Shown here piece by piece: positions 7,973 to 16,716 of a stretch of 64,000 nucleotides of DNA. Each line of letters starts with the position of its first letter. The stretch's first letter is position 1. The notes beneath the pieces are model-generated. The model did no database searches and was not told the origin of the DNA. It saw only the letters and a program-made list of their open reading frames with translations. The position numbers were made by a program, and so were the translations under genes. The DNA is from an uncultured bacterium (GTDB lineage Bacteria; Actinomycetota; Coriobacteriia; Coriobacteriales; Eggerthellaceae), in NCBI GenBank assembly GCA_905214325.1, contig CAJMLT010000002.1, positions 27,914 through 91,913 on the forward strand. Direction: 5' to 3'.

Positions 7973-9868
7973 TTGGCAAGACTTCAGATTATGGATACCA
8001 CGATCCGTGACGGTCAGCAGAGCCTGTGGGCGACGAGAATGTCCATCGGCGACATGCTACCCATTTTGCCTAAGATGGATCGCGTTGGTTATTGGGCTAT
8101 CGAGGCATGGGGCGGTGCCACCTTCGACACCTGCCTGCGTTTCCTGGACGAAAACCCTTGGGATCGCCTCCGTTCGATCAAGGCGAAAACGCCCAATACG
8201 CGTCTCGCCATGCTTTCACGTGGCCAGAACCTCGTCGGATACAAGCATTATTCCCGTGAGGTATGTCGCCGCTTCATCCATACGGCTCACAAGAACGGCA
8301 TCGATGTCTTCCGTGTATTCGATGCGCTCAACGATATCCGTAATGTCGTTGATAATGCCGATGCCATCAAGGAATGCGGCGCGCATTTCGAAGGGGCTAT
8401 CTCCTACACCATGTCCCCTGTTCATACGCTCGACAGCTTCCTCGAATACGGGCAGCAACTCAAAGAACTGGGCGCCGACTCCATCGCCATCAAAGATATG
8501 GCGGGCATGCTGACACCCTATCGTACCGAACGCATGGTCAAGGCCTTCAATGCCGAAATCGGCTTACCGGTGCATGTCCATTGCCACTATGTCGGCGGTA
8601 TGGCACCTGCCAACATCATCAAGTCCGCCGAAGCGGGGGCGGCAATCGCCGATACGGCAAGCGCTCCTTTGGCTTTCGGCAACTCCCATCCCGCTGTCGA
8701 GATGATCGTCGCCGCTCTCGAGGAGAGCCGCTATGATACCGGTCTCGATCTGGGTCTTCTTTTCGAGATATCCGAATATTGGGAGGAAGTCCGCAAGCGT
8801 GGTCACTACAAGCGCGGTGTCTCTTCGCTCACCCACATGCAGGTCTATTCCCATCAGGTGCCCGGCGGCATGATGTCGAATCTCGTCTCTCAGCTCGAAA
8901 TCCAAAACGCCACCGATCGTCTCGACGAAGTGATGGCCGAAATTCCTCGCGTTCGTGCCGAGGTGGGCTATCCTCCTCTGGTCACCCCTCTTTCCCAGAT
9001 CGTGGGAACGCAGGCTGTCTTCAATGTTTTGACGGGCAAGCGTTGGAGTGTCGTCTCCAAGGAAATGAAAGACTACATCTGCGGCTATTACGGTAAGGCT
9101 CCCGGTCCCATGGACCAGGAAATCGTCGAAAAGGTCGTGGGGGATTCCGATATTCTCGATCCCCATATCGCCCCCGGCTCTCTGGTGACCACCACGTTCG
9201 CCGAACTGGAAGAAGAAATCGGAGATTTGGCGAAATCCGAAGAAGATGTTTTGATGTACGCCCTCTTCCCCAATGAGGCCCGTACGTATCTGAGCAAGCA
9301 TCGTACATCTGAAAAAGTCGATTTCCTTCTTGAACAGGAATCGAGCATGACCAAGGAGGACGATTACGTGGATATCAATCAAATTCGCGAACTGGTGCGC
9401 GTTGCCGAAGAAAGCGGCGTCGGTGAGATCGTGGTCGAAGAGGAAGGGTATCGTATCGCGGTAAGGATGCCCGGTGCCCCCAGCGCTCAGGTCATGGCTC
9501 CGAACACCGTTGACTCTCTGGCCCCGACGGCGACTTCTGAAAAAGTCGAGAAGGAACAGGCCGTTCCTGCGGGCGATACCACCCGTCCTGCGAGCTGGTT
9601 CTGCGTGAAAGCTCCCATGGTGGGCACGTTCTACGCTGCTCCCGCTCCCGGTGAACCTCCGTTCGTCAAGGTGGGCGATGAGGTGTCGGCCAATCAGACG
9701 CTTTGTATCGTCGAAGCTATGAAGCTCATGAATGAAATCGCCGCAGAGGAAATGGGTACGGTGCGCGAGGTGTGCCTCGAAGACGGTAGCTCTGTCGAGT
9801 TCGGAACCCCCTTGTTCTATATCGAGCCCCATGTCGCCCATGATGCCATCGGTCCGGAGAGTGCCTAA
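7973..9868 (+). CDS. Carboxyltransferase fused to biotin carboxyl carrier domain (pyruvate carboxylase subunit B / oxaloacetate decarboxylase alpha-like)
   Basis: A 631-residue protein. Residues 1 to about 460 form an HMGL-type TIM-barrel carboxyltransferase with DTTIRDGQQSLWA and the metal-binding HVHCHYVGG motif, as in pyruvate carboxylase B and oxaloacetate decarboxylase alpha. Residues from about 465 resemble an acetyl-CoA carboxylase BCCP: a DINQIRELVRVAEESG start, a Pro/Ala/Thr linker, APMVGTFYAAP, and the biotin site EAMKLMNE with Lys584. The biotin carboxylase follows directly. No membrane beta subunit is present, so a two-subunit pyruvate carboxylase is likelier than a sodium-pumping decarboxylase. 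The TTG start is supported by a strong AGGGAGGTG. Confidence 0.85.
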   Translation: MARLQIMDTTIRDGQQSLWATRMSIGDMLPILPKMDRVGYWAIEAWGGATFDTCLRFLDENPWDRLRSIKAKTPNTRLAMLSRGQNLVGYKHYSREVCRRFIHTAHKNGIDVFRVFDALNDIRNVVDNADAIKECGAHFEGAISYTMSPVHTLDSFLEYGQQLKELGADSIAIKDMAGMLTPYRTERMVKAFNAEIGLPVHVHCHYVGGMAPANIIKSAEAGAAIADTASAPLAFGNSHPAVEMIVAALEESRYDTGLDLGLLFEISEYWEEVRKRGHYKRGVSSLTHMQVYSHQVPGGMMSNLVSQLEIQNATDRLDEVMAEIPRVRAEVGYPPLVTPLSQIVGTQAVFNVLTGKRWSVVSKEMKDYICGYYGKAPGPMDQEIVEKVVGDSDILDPHIAPGSLVTTTFAELEEEIGDLAKSEEDVLMYALFPNEARTYLSKHRTSEKVDFLLEQESSMTKEDDYVDINQIRELVRVAEESGVGEIVVEEEGYRIAVRMPGAPSAQVMAPNTVDSLAPTATSEKVEKEQAVPAGDTTRPASWFCVKAPMVGTFYAAPAPGEPPFVKVGDEVSANQTLCIVEAMKLMNEIAAEEMGTVREVCLEDGSSVEFGTPLFYIEPHVAHDAIGPESA

Positions 9869-11218
9869 ATGTTTAAGAAGATCCTCGTTGCAAACAGGGG
9901 CGAAGTTGCCTTGCGCATCATGCGTGCCTGTAAAGAATTGGGAGTGGAGACGGTAGCCGTCTATTCGACCGAGGACGAGAATACCTATCCCGTACGATAT
10001 GCGGATGAGAAGGTCTGTATCGGACCGGCTCCCGCCAATCAAAGCTATTTGGTCATGTCATCCATTATCGCCGCCGCCATCAACACGGGCGCCGAAGCCA
10101 TCCATCCCGGATACGGATTTCTCGCCGAGAACGCCGATTTCGCCCGCGCCTGTGCGGATAACGACATCGTGTTCATCGGCCCCTCGCCCGAATCCATCGA
10201 AAGTATGGGCAACAAGGCTGCCGCTCGAGATACCATGAAAGCGTGTGGTGTTCCCACCGTACCCGGATCCGATGGTGTCGTCGAGACGGTCGAGGAGGCC
10301 CGTTCTTTCGCGAATGCCGTGGGCTATCCCGTTCTCGTGAAGGCATCGGCAGGTGGTGGCGGTAAGGGTATGCGCGAAGTCCATGACCCTGCTGACCTCG
10401 AAGCTCAGTTCTTCGCGGCGAAAAACGAAGCTCAGGCGGCATTCGGTAACGGAGATGTCTATCTGGAGAAGCTGGTTTTGCGTCCCCGTCATGTCGAGGT
10501 TCAGATTCTCGCCGACCGATATGGCAACCGTATTTCCCTCTGTGAGCGTGACTGCTCTCTTCAGCGCCGTCACCAAAAACTACTCGAGGAAGCTCCCTCT
10601 CCGGCGCTCAACGACGAGATCCGTCGAGCCATGGGCGTTGCGGCGATCAAAGCCGTTCGCGCTACGGGCTACGAAAACGCCGGTACCATCGAGTTTCTTC
10701 TCGATCAGGATGGACGTTTCTACTTCATGGAAATGAACACACGTGTTCAGGTCGAGCATCCGGTAAGCGAGATGATAACGGGTACCGATATCATCAAAGA
10801 ACAGCTGCGTATCGCTTCGGGTGAGCCCATTTCCTGTGTTGCCGAAGCGCCCTTTTCCCCCAATGGCCATGCCATGGAGTTCAGGATCAATGCGGAAGAT
10901 CCTGCTTACGATTTCCGCCCCTGTCCGGGAAACATCACTCGTTTCGATGTGCCCGGTGGCCCGGGAGTCCGTGTGGAAACCTATATCCGTGAGGGATCAC
11001 GCATATCTCCCTACTACGATTCGATGGTGGCCAAACTTATCGTTTGGGGCTCCAGTCGCGAGGAAGCCATCGCGCGCGGTAGGCGTGCTTTGAATGAATT
11101 CAAGATCGAGGGCATAAAGACAACAATCCCCTTTCATCTGGAAGTTCTGGATAATCAGGCTTTCGTCGAGGGAAGGGTCTATACTGATTTCATCGAAACC
11201 GAAATGGGGGATAAATAG
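9869..11218 (+). CDS. accC: Biotin carboxylase subunit
   Basis: A 449-residue ATP-grasp enzyme that carboxylates the biotin on a carrier protein using bicarbonate and ATP. It has the N-terminal ILVANRGEVALRIMRACKEL, HPGYGFLAENADFA, the glycine-rich ATP loop KASAGGGGKGMR, the EMNTRVQVEHPVSEMITG catalytic segment, and the C-terminal FRINAEDP. It starts one base after the stop of the carboxyltransferase-carrier fusion, so the two are almost certainly one enzyme. Since the partner is a pyruvate/oxaloacetate-type carboxyltransferase, a pycA designation would also be reasonable. Confidence 0.93.
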   Translation: MFKKILVANRGEVALRIMRACKELGVETVAVYSTEDENTYPVRYADEKVCIGPAPANQSYLVMSSIIAAAINTGAEAIHPGYGFLAENADFARACADNDIVFIGPSPESIESMGNKAAARDTMKACGVPTVPGSDGVVETVEEARSFANAVGYPVLVKASAGGGGKGMREVHDPADLEAQFFAAKNEAQAAFGNGDVYLEKLVLRPRHVEVQILADRYGNRISLCERDCSLQRRHQKLLEEAPSPALNDEIRRAMGVAAIKAVRATGYENAGTIEFLLDQDGRFYFMEMNTRVQVEHPVSEMITGTDIIKEQLRIASGEPISCVAEAPFSPNGHAMEFRINAEDPAYDFRPCPGNITRFDVPGGPGVRVETYIREGSRISPYYDSMVAKLIVWGSSREEAIARGRRALNEFKIEGIKTTIPFHLEVLDNQAFVEGRVYTDFIETEMGDK

Positions 11219-11566
11219 ATGACGGACATCAATACAGACGGAATGGCGATTGCTCCGGGCGTCGTCGATACGATCGTCGCTCTTGCTGTGAAGGAAGTAC
11301 CGGGGGTTGCCTCGGTGGGAACTTCATCGGTTTCGGGCTGGCGTTCTCTCTTCTCATCCAAGCAGTCGGTCAGCGGTGTATCCGTTGCTCCCGCCGAGGA
11401 TGGTGGCATCGAGGTGAGCCTTTCTCTCCATGTGTTCAACGGATACTCCCTGAACGAGATAGCAAATCAGGTGCGTAGCGCCATTGCCGATGCAGTGCTC
11501 TCGCAGCTTGGCCTCAATGTCTCACGTGTCGACCTGCGTGTCGATGGAATTCTGTTCCAGGATTAA
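11219..11566 (+). CDS. Asp23/Gls24 family envelope stress protein
   Basis: A 115-residue small protein with the family opening APGVVDTIVALAVKEVPGVA and the core GIEVSLSLHVFNGYSLNEIANQVRSA. Asp23/Gls24 proteins associate with the cell envelope or are cytoplasmic stress factors; their biochemical role is unclear. It starts directly after the biotin carboxylase stop and is followed by nusB after 12 bases. An Asp23 gene between accC and nusB is a common Gram-positive arrangement. No membrane helix or signal peptide is visible. Confidence 0.85.
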   Translation: MTDINTDGMAIAPGVVDTIVALAVKEVPGVASVGTSSVSGWRSLFSSKQSVSGVSVAPAEDGGIEVSLSLHVFNGYSLNEIANQVRSAIADAVLSQLGLNVSRVDLRVDGILFQD

Positions 11567-11578
11567 GCTGGGTGAAAT

Positions 11579-12010
11579 ATGTCTTCTAAGCAACATGAGC
11601 GTACTCGTGCGCGCCGTAGTGCTTTACAGGTGATGTATCAGGGAGAGATTCTCGGTGTCGCCCCCATTGCTTTGGTTAACGATCGGAAACTCGTCGAAGA
11701 AACGAAGCATTTGGATCCTTACGCTCTTTCCCTTCTCGAGGGCTGTGGAAACAAGACAGATGTTCTCGATGGCCATATCATCAAGGCGAGTGAGAATTGG
11801 GCACTCGATCGTATGCCCGTTGTCGACCGTTCGCTCTTGCGTCTCTCCACTTACGAGATGGTGTACGTCGACGATGTACCCATTTCGGTATCCATCAATG
11901 AAGCGGTCAATCTCGCCAAGGAATTCGGTGGAGAGGAATCGCCCCGTTTCGTCAATGGTATTTTGGGACGTATCGCCCTTCAGCTTGAGGAAGAGGTCAG
12001 TGGTGATTGA
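11579..12010 (+). CDS. nusB: Transcription antitermination factor NusB
   Basis: A 143-residue all-helical protein that binds boxA RNA with ribosomal protein S10 and promotes rRNA antitermination. Family features include the opening RTRARRSALQVMYQ, a central DRMPVVDRSLLRLSTYEMVY, and the C-terminal VPISVSINEAVNLAKEFGGEESPRF split by normal spacing. The length is typical. It overlaps the xseB start by eight bases. Confidence 0.95.
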   Translation: MSSKQHERTRARRSALQVMYQGEILGVAPIALVNDRKLVEETKHLDPYALSLLEGCGNKTDVLDGHIIKASENWALDRMPVVDRSLLRLSTYEMVYVDDVPISVSINEAVNLAKEFGGEESPRFVNGILGRIALQLEEEVSGD

Positions 12011-12287
12011 AGAAACCAACAACACCGGTGATTTCGAATCGCTTAAAAATCGTCTCGACGAAATCGTCGAACTCGTCGGTGATGAAAATATCTCGCTCGA
12101 TGCGGCTCTCGGTCTTTATGAAGAAGCGGTCGGTATCGGCCTCGAGGCATCGAGTCTTCTCGAGGAGGGTATTGCGGCTAAGAATGCTCAGATCGATGCC
12201 GATCAGGCTTTAGATGACGGATCATCTGCAGAGGTGCAGGATGCCGTCGTTGCGGATGCGGGCATTTCGCTTGACTCCGACGAATAA
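12003..12287 (+). CDS. xseB: Exodeoxyribonuclease VII small subunit
   Basis: A 94-residue protein whose residues from about 9 to 60 form the XseB helical hairpin (FESLKNRLDEIVELVG, then ISLDAALGLYEEAVGIG). The tail is acidic and not conserved. I chose GTG 12003 because AGGAAGAGG lies at correct distance and the start overlaps nusB by eight bases; GTG 12000 is the alternative. XseB partners the large nuclease subunit XseA in degrading single-stranded DNA, but no xseA lies here, although it is often next to xseB. Confidence 0.85.
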   Translation: MIEETNNTGDFESLKNRLDEIVELVGDENISLDAALGLYEEAVGIGLEASSLLEEGIAAKNAQIDADQALDDGSSAEVQDAVVADAGISLDSDE

Positions 12288-12306
12288 TCTCGAAGGAGGT
12301 CGTCTC

Positions 12307-14193
12307 GTGGATCATCGTATTCTCGACTCTATAGAGTCCCCTGATAATCTCAAGTTGCTAACCGACGAAGAGCTTGCCATTCTCGCACATGAGATTCGTG
12401 AAGAGATAGTCTCGGTCACCTCGAATACGGGTGGTCATGTGGCATCGAGTCTTGGTGCCGTCGATATCATATTGGCCGTTCATTCCCTTATAGACTCTCC
12501 TCGTGACCGTCTTCTTTTCGATGTCGGCCATCAGTCTTATGCTCACATGCTCGTTACCGGGCGTTTGAAGGAATTCGCTACACTTCGTCAATATCGGGGG
12601 CTTTCCGGTTTTCCCAAGCCGGAAACGAACCCTCATGACGTGCACCCTTCGGGCCATGCTTCCGATTCCCTTTCGGTCGCCTGTGGTCTTGCGCGTGCAC
12701 GTGATCTCGCCGGGCGCGACAATAAGATCGTCACGATAATCGGCGATGCTTCCCTTTCGGGTGGCATGGCCTTCGAAGCACTCAACGATATCGGTCAGGC
12801 TCAAACTCCGATGGTCATCATTCTCAACGACAACGAGATGTCGATCTCGCGTAACGTCGGAGCTATGGCAGCTCATTTGGGAGGGTTGCGTGTTTCGAAC
12901 AATTATCGTAAAAACCGTGATTACATGCAGGAATTCATCGAGTCCTCTCTTGGACCTGCGGGAAAAGCCATGGTAAAACTCGGCAAAAGCGCCAAGGAAT
13001 CGGTCAAGCAGTTCGTCGTGCCCGATACCATGCTTTTCGAACAGTTGGGTATCGTCTGCACGCCTCCCGTCGATGGGCATGACATCACCGCCTTGAGGGC
13101 CAACATCTCTCGCGCACTTTCGTCGCAGGCGCCCGTTCTCGTTCATGTCGTAACCAGAAAAGGAGCCGGTTATCCTCCTGCAGAGGCTGATCCCTCCAAG
13201 TTTCATGGAGTTGGTCCCTACGATATCGCTTCGGGTAAACTCAAGAAGAAAGCAGGTGGAGCACCTACCTATACGCAGGCTTTTTCGCAGGCACTCGTCC
13301 GCGAAGCGGGTATCGATGAAGACGTCACCGTTGTCACGGCGGCCATGATAGACGGTACGGGTCTACGCGATTTCGTTTCTCTTTTCCCGCAACGTTCCTT
13401 CGACGTCGGTATTGCGGAGGCTCATGCGGTGGGTATGGCGAGTGGTTTGGCATTGGGTGGCAAGAAACCCGTCGTTGCGCTTTACTCGACGTTCATGCAA
13501 CGTGCGATCGATCAGATGATCATCAATACGGCACTGCCCGATCTCGATGTCGTTTTCGCCATCGACCGCGCCGGACTCGTCGGTGATGATGGCCCCACTC
13601 ATCATGGGGTGTTCGATATGGTCTACACCCGTATGATTCCCAATCTCAAGGTGTTGGCTCCTTCTGATGAGGCGGAGATAGCCGATGCCCTCCATACCGC
13701 TCTTGCTCTCGGCGGTCCCTTCGCCATCCGCTACCCACGCGGCAATGCTCAAGGAGTTACCGTTGCCGACGAACCATCGATGCTGGAGGTGGGTGTTTCC
13801 CGTGTCATGCGTGAAGGATCCGATGTCGTTGTGCTGGCATTCGGTCGCATGGTGTTTCAGGCGCTTGCTGCAGCGGATATTTTGGCTGAGAAAGGCATAT
13901 CGACGCGTGTCGTTGATATGCGATGGGTCAAGCCTTTGGATGAGAGGGCTATCGCCGATGCCGCCGATAGCAGACTTCTGGTCACCCTCGAAGAGGGGGT
14001 TATCCGTGGGGGAGTGGGGGAAGGAGTGATCGAGGTCCTCGCTGCCCATCATCTTGAGGTTGACGTTTTGACCCTTGGTCTTCCCGATGCTTTCATCGAG
14101 CAGGGGAAGGTAGAGCAGCTGTTTGCCGATCTTAGCCTTGATGGTGCGGGTATCGCCGATCAAATCATTTCGGCACTCACGCCTAACCGATAG
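12307..14193 (+). CDS. dxs: 1-deoxy-D-xylulose-5-phosphate synthase
   Basis: A 628-residue thiamine-diphosphate enzyme that condenses pyruvate and glyceraldehyde 3-phosphate, the first step of the MEP isoprenoid route. The opening STNTGGHVASSLG-type motif (here VTSNTGGHVASSLG), the ThDP motif GDASLSGGMAFEAL with the later NDNEMSIS, and the transketolase-like IAEAHAVGMASGLA and DRAGLVGDDGPTHHG are present. The frame can be extended to 12214, but GTG 12307 has an excellent AAGGAGG and matches the family's N-terminus. The preceding xseB gap is 19 bases. It ends the operon at a hairpin. Confidence 0.96.
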   Translation: MDHRILDSIESPDNLKLLTDEELAILAHEIREEIVSVTSNTGGHVASSLGAVDIILAVHSLIDSPRDRLLFDVGHQSYAHMLVTGRLKEFATLRQYRGLSGFPKPETNPHDVHPSGHASDSLSVACGLARARDLAGRDNKIVTIIGDASLSGGMAFEALNDIGQAQTPMVIILNDNEMSISRNVGAMAAHLGGLRVSNNYRKNRDYMQEFIESSLGPAGKAMVKLGKSAKESVKQFVVPDTMLFEQLGIVCTPPVDGHDITALRANISRALSSQAPVLVHVVTRKGAGYPPAEADPSKFHGVGPYDIASGKLKKKAGGAPTYTQAFSQALVREAGIDEDVTVVTAAMIDGTGLRDFVSLFPQRSFDVGIAEAHAVGMASGLALGGKKPVVALYSTFMQRAIDQMIINTALPDLDVVFAIDRAGLVGDDGPTHHGVFDMVYTRMIPNLKVLAPSDEAEIADALHTALALGGPFAIRYPRGNAQGVTVADEPSMLEVGVSRVMREGSDVVVLAFGRMVFQALAAADILAEKGISTRVVDMRWVKPLDERAIADAADSRLLVTLEEGVIRGGVGEGVIEVLAAHHLEVDVLTLGLPDAFIEQGKVEQLFADLSLDGAGIADQIISALTPNR

Positions 14194-14222
14194 GCGATAG
14201 GTCGGATGTATCGATAGGTGTC

Positions 14223-14247
14223 CCCCCGGTTTGTCGGGGGCGCATCT
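14223..14247 (+). terminator. Candidate terminator after dxs
   Basis: A six-pair stem CCCCCG/CGGGGG (14223-14228 with 14235-14240) and a six-base loop lie between the convergent ends of dxs and the acetyltransferase gene. The trailing T run is short (CTTT), so termination is plausible but not strong. Confidence 0.5.
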
Positions 14248-14814
14248 TTAGATGACGGATCGCGCCATGATATAGTCATCCATCACGAAGCCGTCTCCGA
14301 TATCGGCTTTTATGGATTCGATGATGTCGAATCCTCTTCCGCGATAGGCGCGGATTCCCAGATCGTTTCCTTTGTTGACGGTCAGATACATGCCCTCAAG
14401 GTTGTTTTTCCGTGCGTAATCATTCCAGAATTCCATGATGGCGCTGGCGTAGTGTTTGCCCCTTTGCTCTTCGTAAAGGTAGATTTTCGATATGAAGAAC
14501 CGCTTCAGGAAAAGGCGACTGATCGCTTCACCATGCGTATTCGCTCCCTCGTCACTTGGACTCGCGTAACGCTCGATCGCGCCCCCCGTGTATCCCACGA
14601 GGGTTCCCTGCTCGTCTTCGATCGAATGGTAGACATACCCATTCTCACGTATATCGCGCTCGATGGCCTCGGGAGACTGGAATCGATCGACCATGTAGTC
14701 GGTCTGTTCATCACCGATCAGGGCGGGCCAGTATTCATGCCAGATTTCGTCAGCCATATGGGCGAGTGCGTGGATTTCCGCGGGTGTTTCCACAGATCGA
14801 TAGATGAGATTCAT
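14248..14814 (-). CDS. GNAT family N-acetyltransferase
   Basis: A 188-residue cytoplasmic acyltransferase candidate. The acetyl-CoA binding region fits EEQRGKHYASAIMEFW, where the usual R/QxxGxG/A loop appears as QRGKHYA, and it is followed by the typical LTVNKGNDLGIRAYRGRGFD segment. The substrate cannot be predicted. It stands alone on the minus strand, convergent with dxs and divergent from amtB. Its start at 14814 lies about 180 bases from amtB, sharing a regulatory region with it. Confidence 0.85.
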   Translation of the reverse strand: MNLIYRSVETPAEIHALAHMADEIWHEYWPALIGDEQTDYMVDRFQSPEAIERDIRENGYVYHSIEDEQGTLVGYTGGAIERYASPSDEGANTHGEAISRLFLKRFFISKIYLYEEQRGKHYASAIMEFWNDYARKNNLEGMYLTVNKGNDLGIRAYRGRGFDIIESIKADIGDGFVMDDYIMARSVI

Positions 14815-14854
14815 CGAGGTGTTCCTTTTTTTCGGCGGGGCTTGTTTCGATATT

Positions 14855-14892
14855 GTAACGCTTGTGATTCCCTCGTGTTACAGGCTTTTTCC
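14855..14892. promoter_or_regulatory. 11-bp-phased GTNAC boxes upstream of amtB (possible nitrogen-regulator site)
   Basis: Between the acetyltransferase and amtB, five-base boxes GTAAC, GATTC, GTTAC and TTTCC follow each other with six-base gaps, that is, in 11-base phase. The first and third fit the actinobacterial GlnR a-site (GTNAC); the second and fourth are poor b-sites. The outer parts also make an inverted repeat TGTAAC...GTTACA. The position ahead of amtB-glnB makes nitrogen control plausible, but this is inference only. Confidence 0.3.
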
Positions 14893-14991
14893 AGCAAAGT
14901 TAACAATGACTCCCGAAGAAAGATGAACCTGTTCAGCGTGTAAAGATATCCCTGTCGAAAAAGTGTAGGCAAAAGTATAGGAGGTATGCAC

Positions 14992-16266
14992 ATGTTTGAC
15001 ACGGGATCTACAGCATTCATGCTGGTCTCCACCATGCTCGTTCTCGTAATGACACCGGGTGTTGCATTTTTCTACGGCGGTCTTGCACGGCGCAAGAATG
15101 TCGTCAACACCATGTTCATGTCGTTTGTGGTCATCGGCGTTGTGGCGGTTGCATGGATAGCTTGCGGTTGGAGTTTGGCTTACGGTGGTGATGGGTCCAA
15201 TGCGTTTTTAGGTGGTTTCGATCAGCTGGGTTGCATGACTTTGGTACAGAACATGCTTGCCGAAGCCGAATCGGTGCCTGCCGACGCAACGTATCCTGCC
15301 ATTATCAACGTTTGTTTCCAAGCGGCCTTCGCGATGATCACTTGCGGTATCATCGGTGGATCGCTTGCCGGGCGCATGAAGTTCGGGGCTTTCATCGCCT
15401 TCATTGCAATCTGGGTTATCGGCATTTACGCCCCTTTAGCACATATGGTGTGGGGCGGTGAGGGATCTTTCATTGGCGACCAGATCGGCGCACTCGACTT
15501 CGCGGGTGGTGATGTTGTCCATATCAGTTCCGGTTTGACTGGTCTCGTTTTGTGTTTGCTTTTGGGTAAGCGTAAGGAATTCGGCGTGGTCAACCATCGT
15601 CCCCACAATGTTCCCTTGGTCGTTTTGGGTGCGACGCTCCTTTGGTTCGGATGGTTCGGGTTCAACGGCGGATCCGCGTTTCTGGCAGACGGTATCGCGG
15701 CGCTCGCCCTGCTGAATACCGTAGTCGCTTCCGGTGCTGCGCTCCTTTCATGGATGATAGTCGAGCGTATCAAAGTGGGTAAGTCCACCCTGGTCGGTGC
15801 TGCGACGGGTCTCGTGGCCGGTTTGGTCGTCATCACCCCCGCAGCCGGTTTCGTTGAGCCTTGGGCGGCGATCGTGATGGGTCTCGTCGTGTCTCCCGTG
15901 TGCTATTTCGCCATCGCCTTCGTTAAGGCGAAGCTCGGCTACGACGATGCGCTCGATGCTTTCGGTTGTCATGCCGTCGGTGGTGTCGTCGGAGGTCTTC
16001 TTACGGGAATCTTCTGCGTCCCCGATCTTTCTTGGACCGATTTCGGTGGCCTTCTCTACACCGGTGATGTCACCTTGTTGGGCGCCCAGGCTCTCGGTAT
16101 TCTGGTGACGGTGGCCTTCGTTGGAATCGGTACGCTTATCATCGGTCTCATCCTCAAGGTCATATTCAGAGGTTCTCTGCGTGTTTCCAAAGACGAGGAA
16201 GCTGCCGGCATGGACTTGTCCGGACACAGTGAATCCGCTTATCCCGCATTCAACGGCATGGATTAA
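14992..16266 (+). CDS. amtB: Ammonium transporter AmtB
   Basis: A 424-residue polytopic membrane channel of the Amt/MEP/Rh family with about 11 hydrophobic segments. Family landmarks include TPGVAFFYGGLARRKN near the N-terminus, the signature GDVVHISSGLTGLVL carrying a pore histidine, WFGWFGFNGGSA, and DAFGCHAVGGVVGG with the second histidine. ATG 14986 is only one base from AGGAGG; ATG 14992 is correctly spaced, so I chose it. The PII gene follows after 21 bases, the standard amtB-glnB pairing in which PII plugs the channel under nitrogen sufficiency. Confidence 0.96.
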   Translation: MFDTGSTAFMLVSTMLVLVMTPGVAFFYGGLARRKNVVNTMFMSFVVIGVVAVAWIACGWSLAYGGDGSNAFLGGFDQLGCMTLVQNMLAEAESVPADATYPAIINVCFQAAFAMITCGIIGGSLAGRMKFGAFIAFIAIWVIGIYAPLAHMVWGGEGSFIGDQIGALDFAGGDVVHISSGLTGLVLCLLLGKRKEFGVVNHRPHNVPLVVLGATLLWFGWFGFNGGSAFLADGIAALALLNTVVASGAALLSWMIVERIKVGKSTLVGAATGLVAGLVVITPAAGFVEPWAAIVMGLVVSPVCYFAIAFVKAKLGYDDALDAFGCHAVGGVVGGLLTGIFCVPDLSWTDFGGLLYTGDVTLLGAQALGILVTVAFVGIGTLIIGLILKVIFRGSLRVSKDEEAAGMDLSGHSESAYPAFNGMD

Positions 16267-16287
16267 TGAGAAAGGAGTGATGTGGGT

Positions 16288-16626
16288 ATGAAACGTATCG
16301 TAGCTATTGTTCGGCCCGAGAAGCTCGAGCCGCTCAAAGAAGCCCTTTTCGAGGCGAATATTTCAGGTATGACCATTTCGCAGGTGAACGGTTGTGGCAA
16401 TCAGCATGGCTGGAAAGAATACTTCCGAGGAAGCGAAGTGCTTCTCAACATGGTTCCGAAAATCAGTTTCGAGATCATCGTTGAGGCGGGACGCGTTGAC
16501 GAGATAGTCGACACAATCGTTTCGGTAGCTCGTACCGGTGAGGTTGGGGATGGAAAGATCTTCATTTCTCCCGTCGAGGGTGTGGTTCGCATCAGAACCG
16601 GTGAACGCGACGGCGCAGCCGTCTGA
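16288..16626 (+). CDS. glnB: Nitrogen regulatory protein P-II
   Basis: A 112-residue PII signal protein, exactly the usual length when started at ATG 16288; a GTG at 16282 is possible. The B-loop region TGEVGDGKIFI and the C-terminal VVRIRTGERD are normal. The T-loop differs at a key position: the residue equivalent to Tyr51, modified by uridylylation in proteobacteria and adenylylation in actinobacteria, is Val51 (FRGSEVLLN). Control by covalent modification is therefore unlikely; ATP/ADP/2-oxoglutarate binding and AmtB docking remain possible. It is co-transcribed with amtB and followed by a strong terminator. Confidence 0.95.
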   Translation: MKRIVAIVRPEKLEPLKEALFEANISGMTISQVNGCGNQHGWKEYFRGSEVLLNMVPKISFEIIVEAGRVDEIVDTIVSVARTGEVGDGKIFISPVEGVVRIRTGERDGAAV

Positions 16627-16659
16627 TCATCTCTGTGGGAATCAGACCGATATTCAACA

Positions 16660-16698
16660 GGAAGGGGATCCGCTTATGGCGGATCCCCTTCCGTTTTT
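16660..16698 (+). terminator. Rho-independent terminator after glnB
   Basis: A perfect 14-pair stem (16660-16673 with 16679-16692), five-base loop, and a following GTTTTT make a strong terminator for amtB-glnB. It separates this operon from the convergent cydAB genes. Confidence 0.93.
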
Positions 16699-16716
16699 CG
16701 ATAGTTTCGAAAGAGA

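Noticed and set aside
8564..10042. A 492-residue open frame on the minus strand across the carboxyltransferase and biotin carboxylase genes
   Set aside because: His/Gly/Asp-rich composition typical of a shadow frame; both real genes on the plus strand have full motifs.
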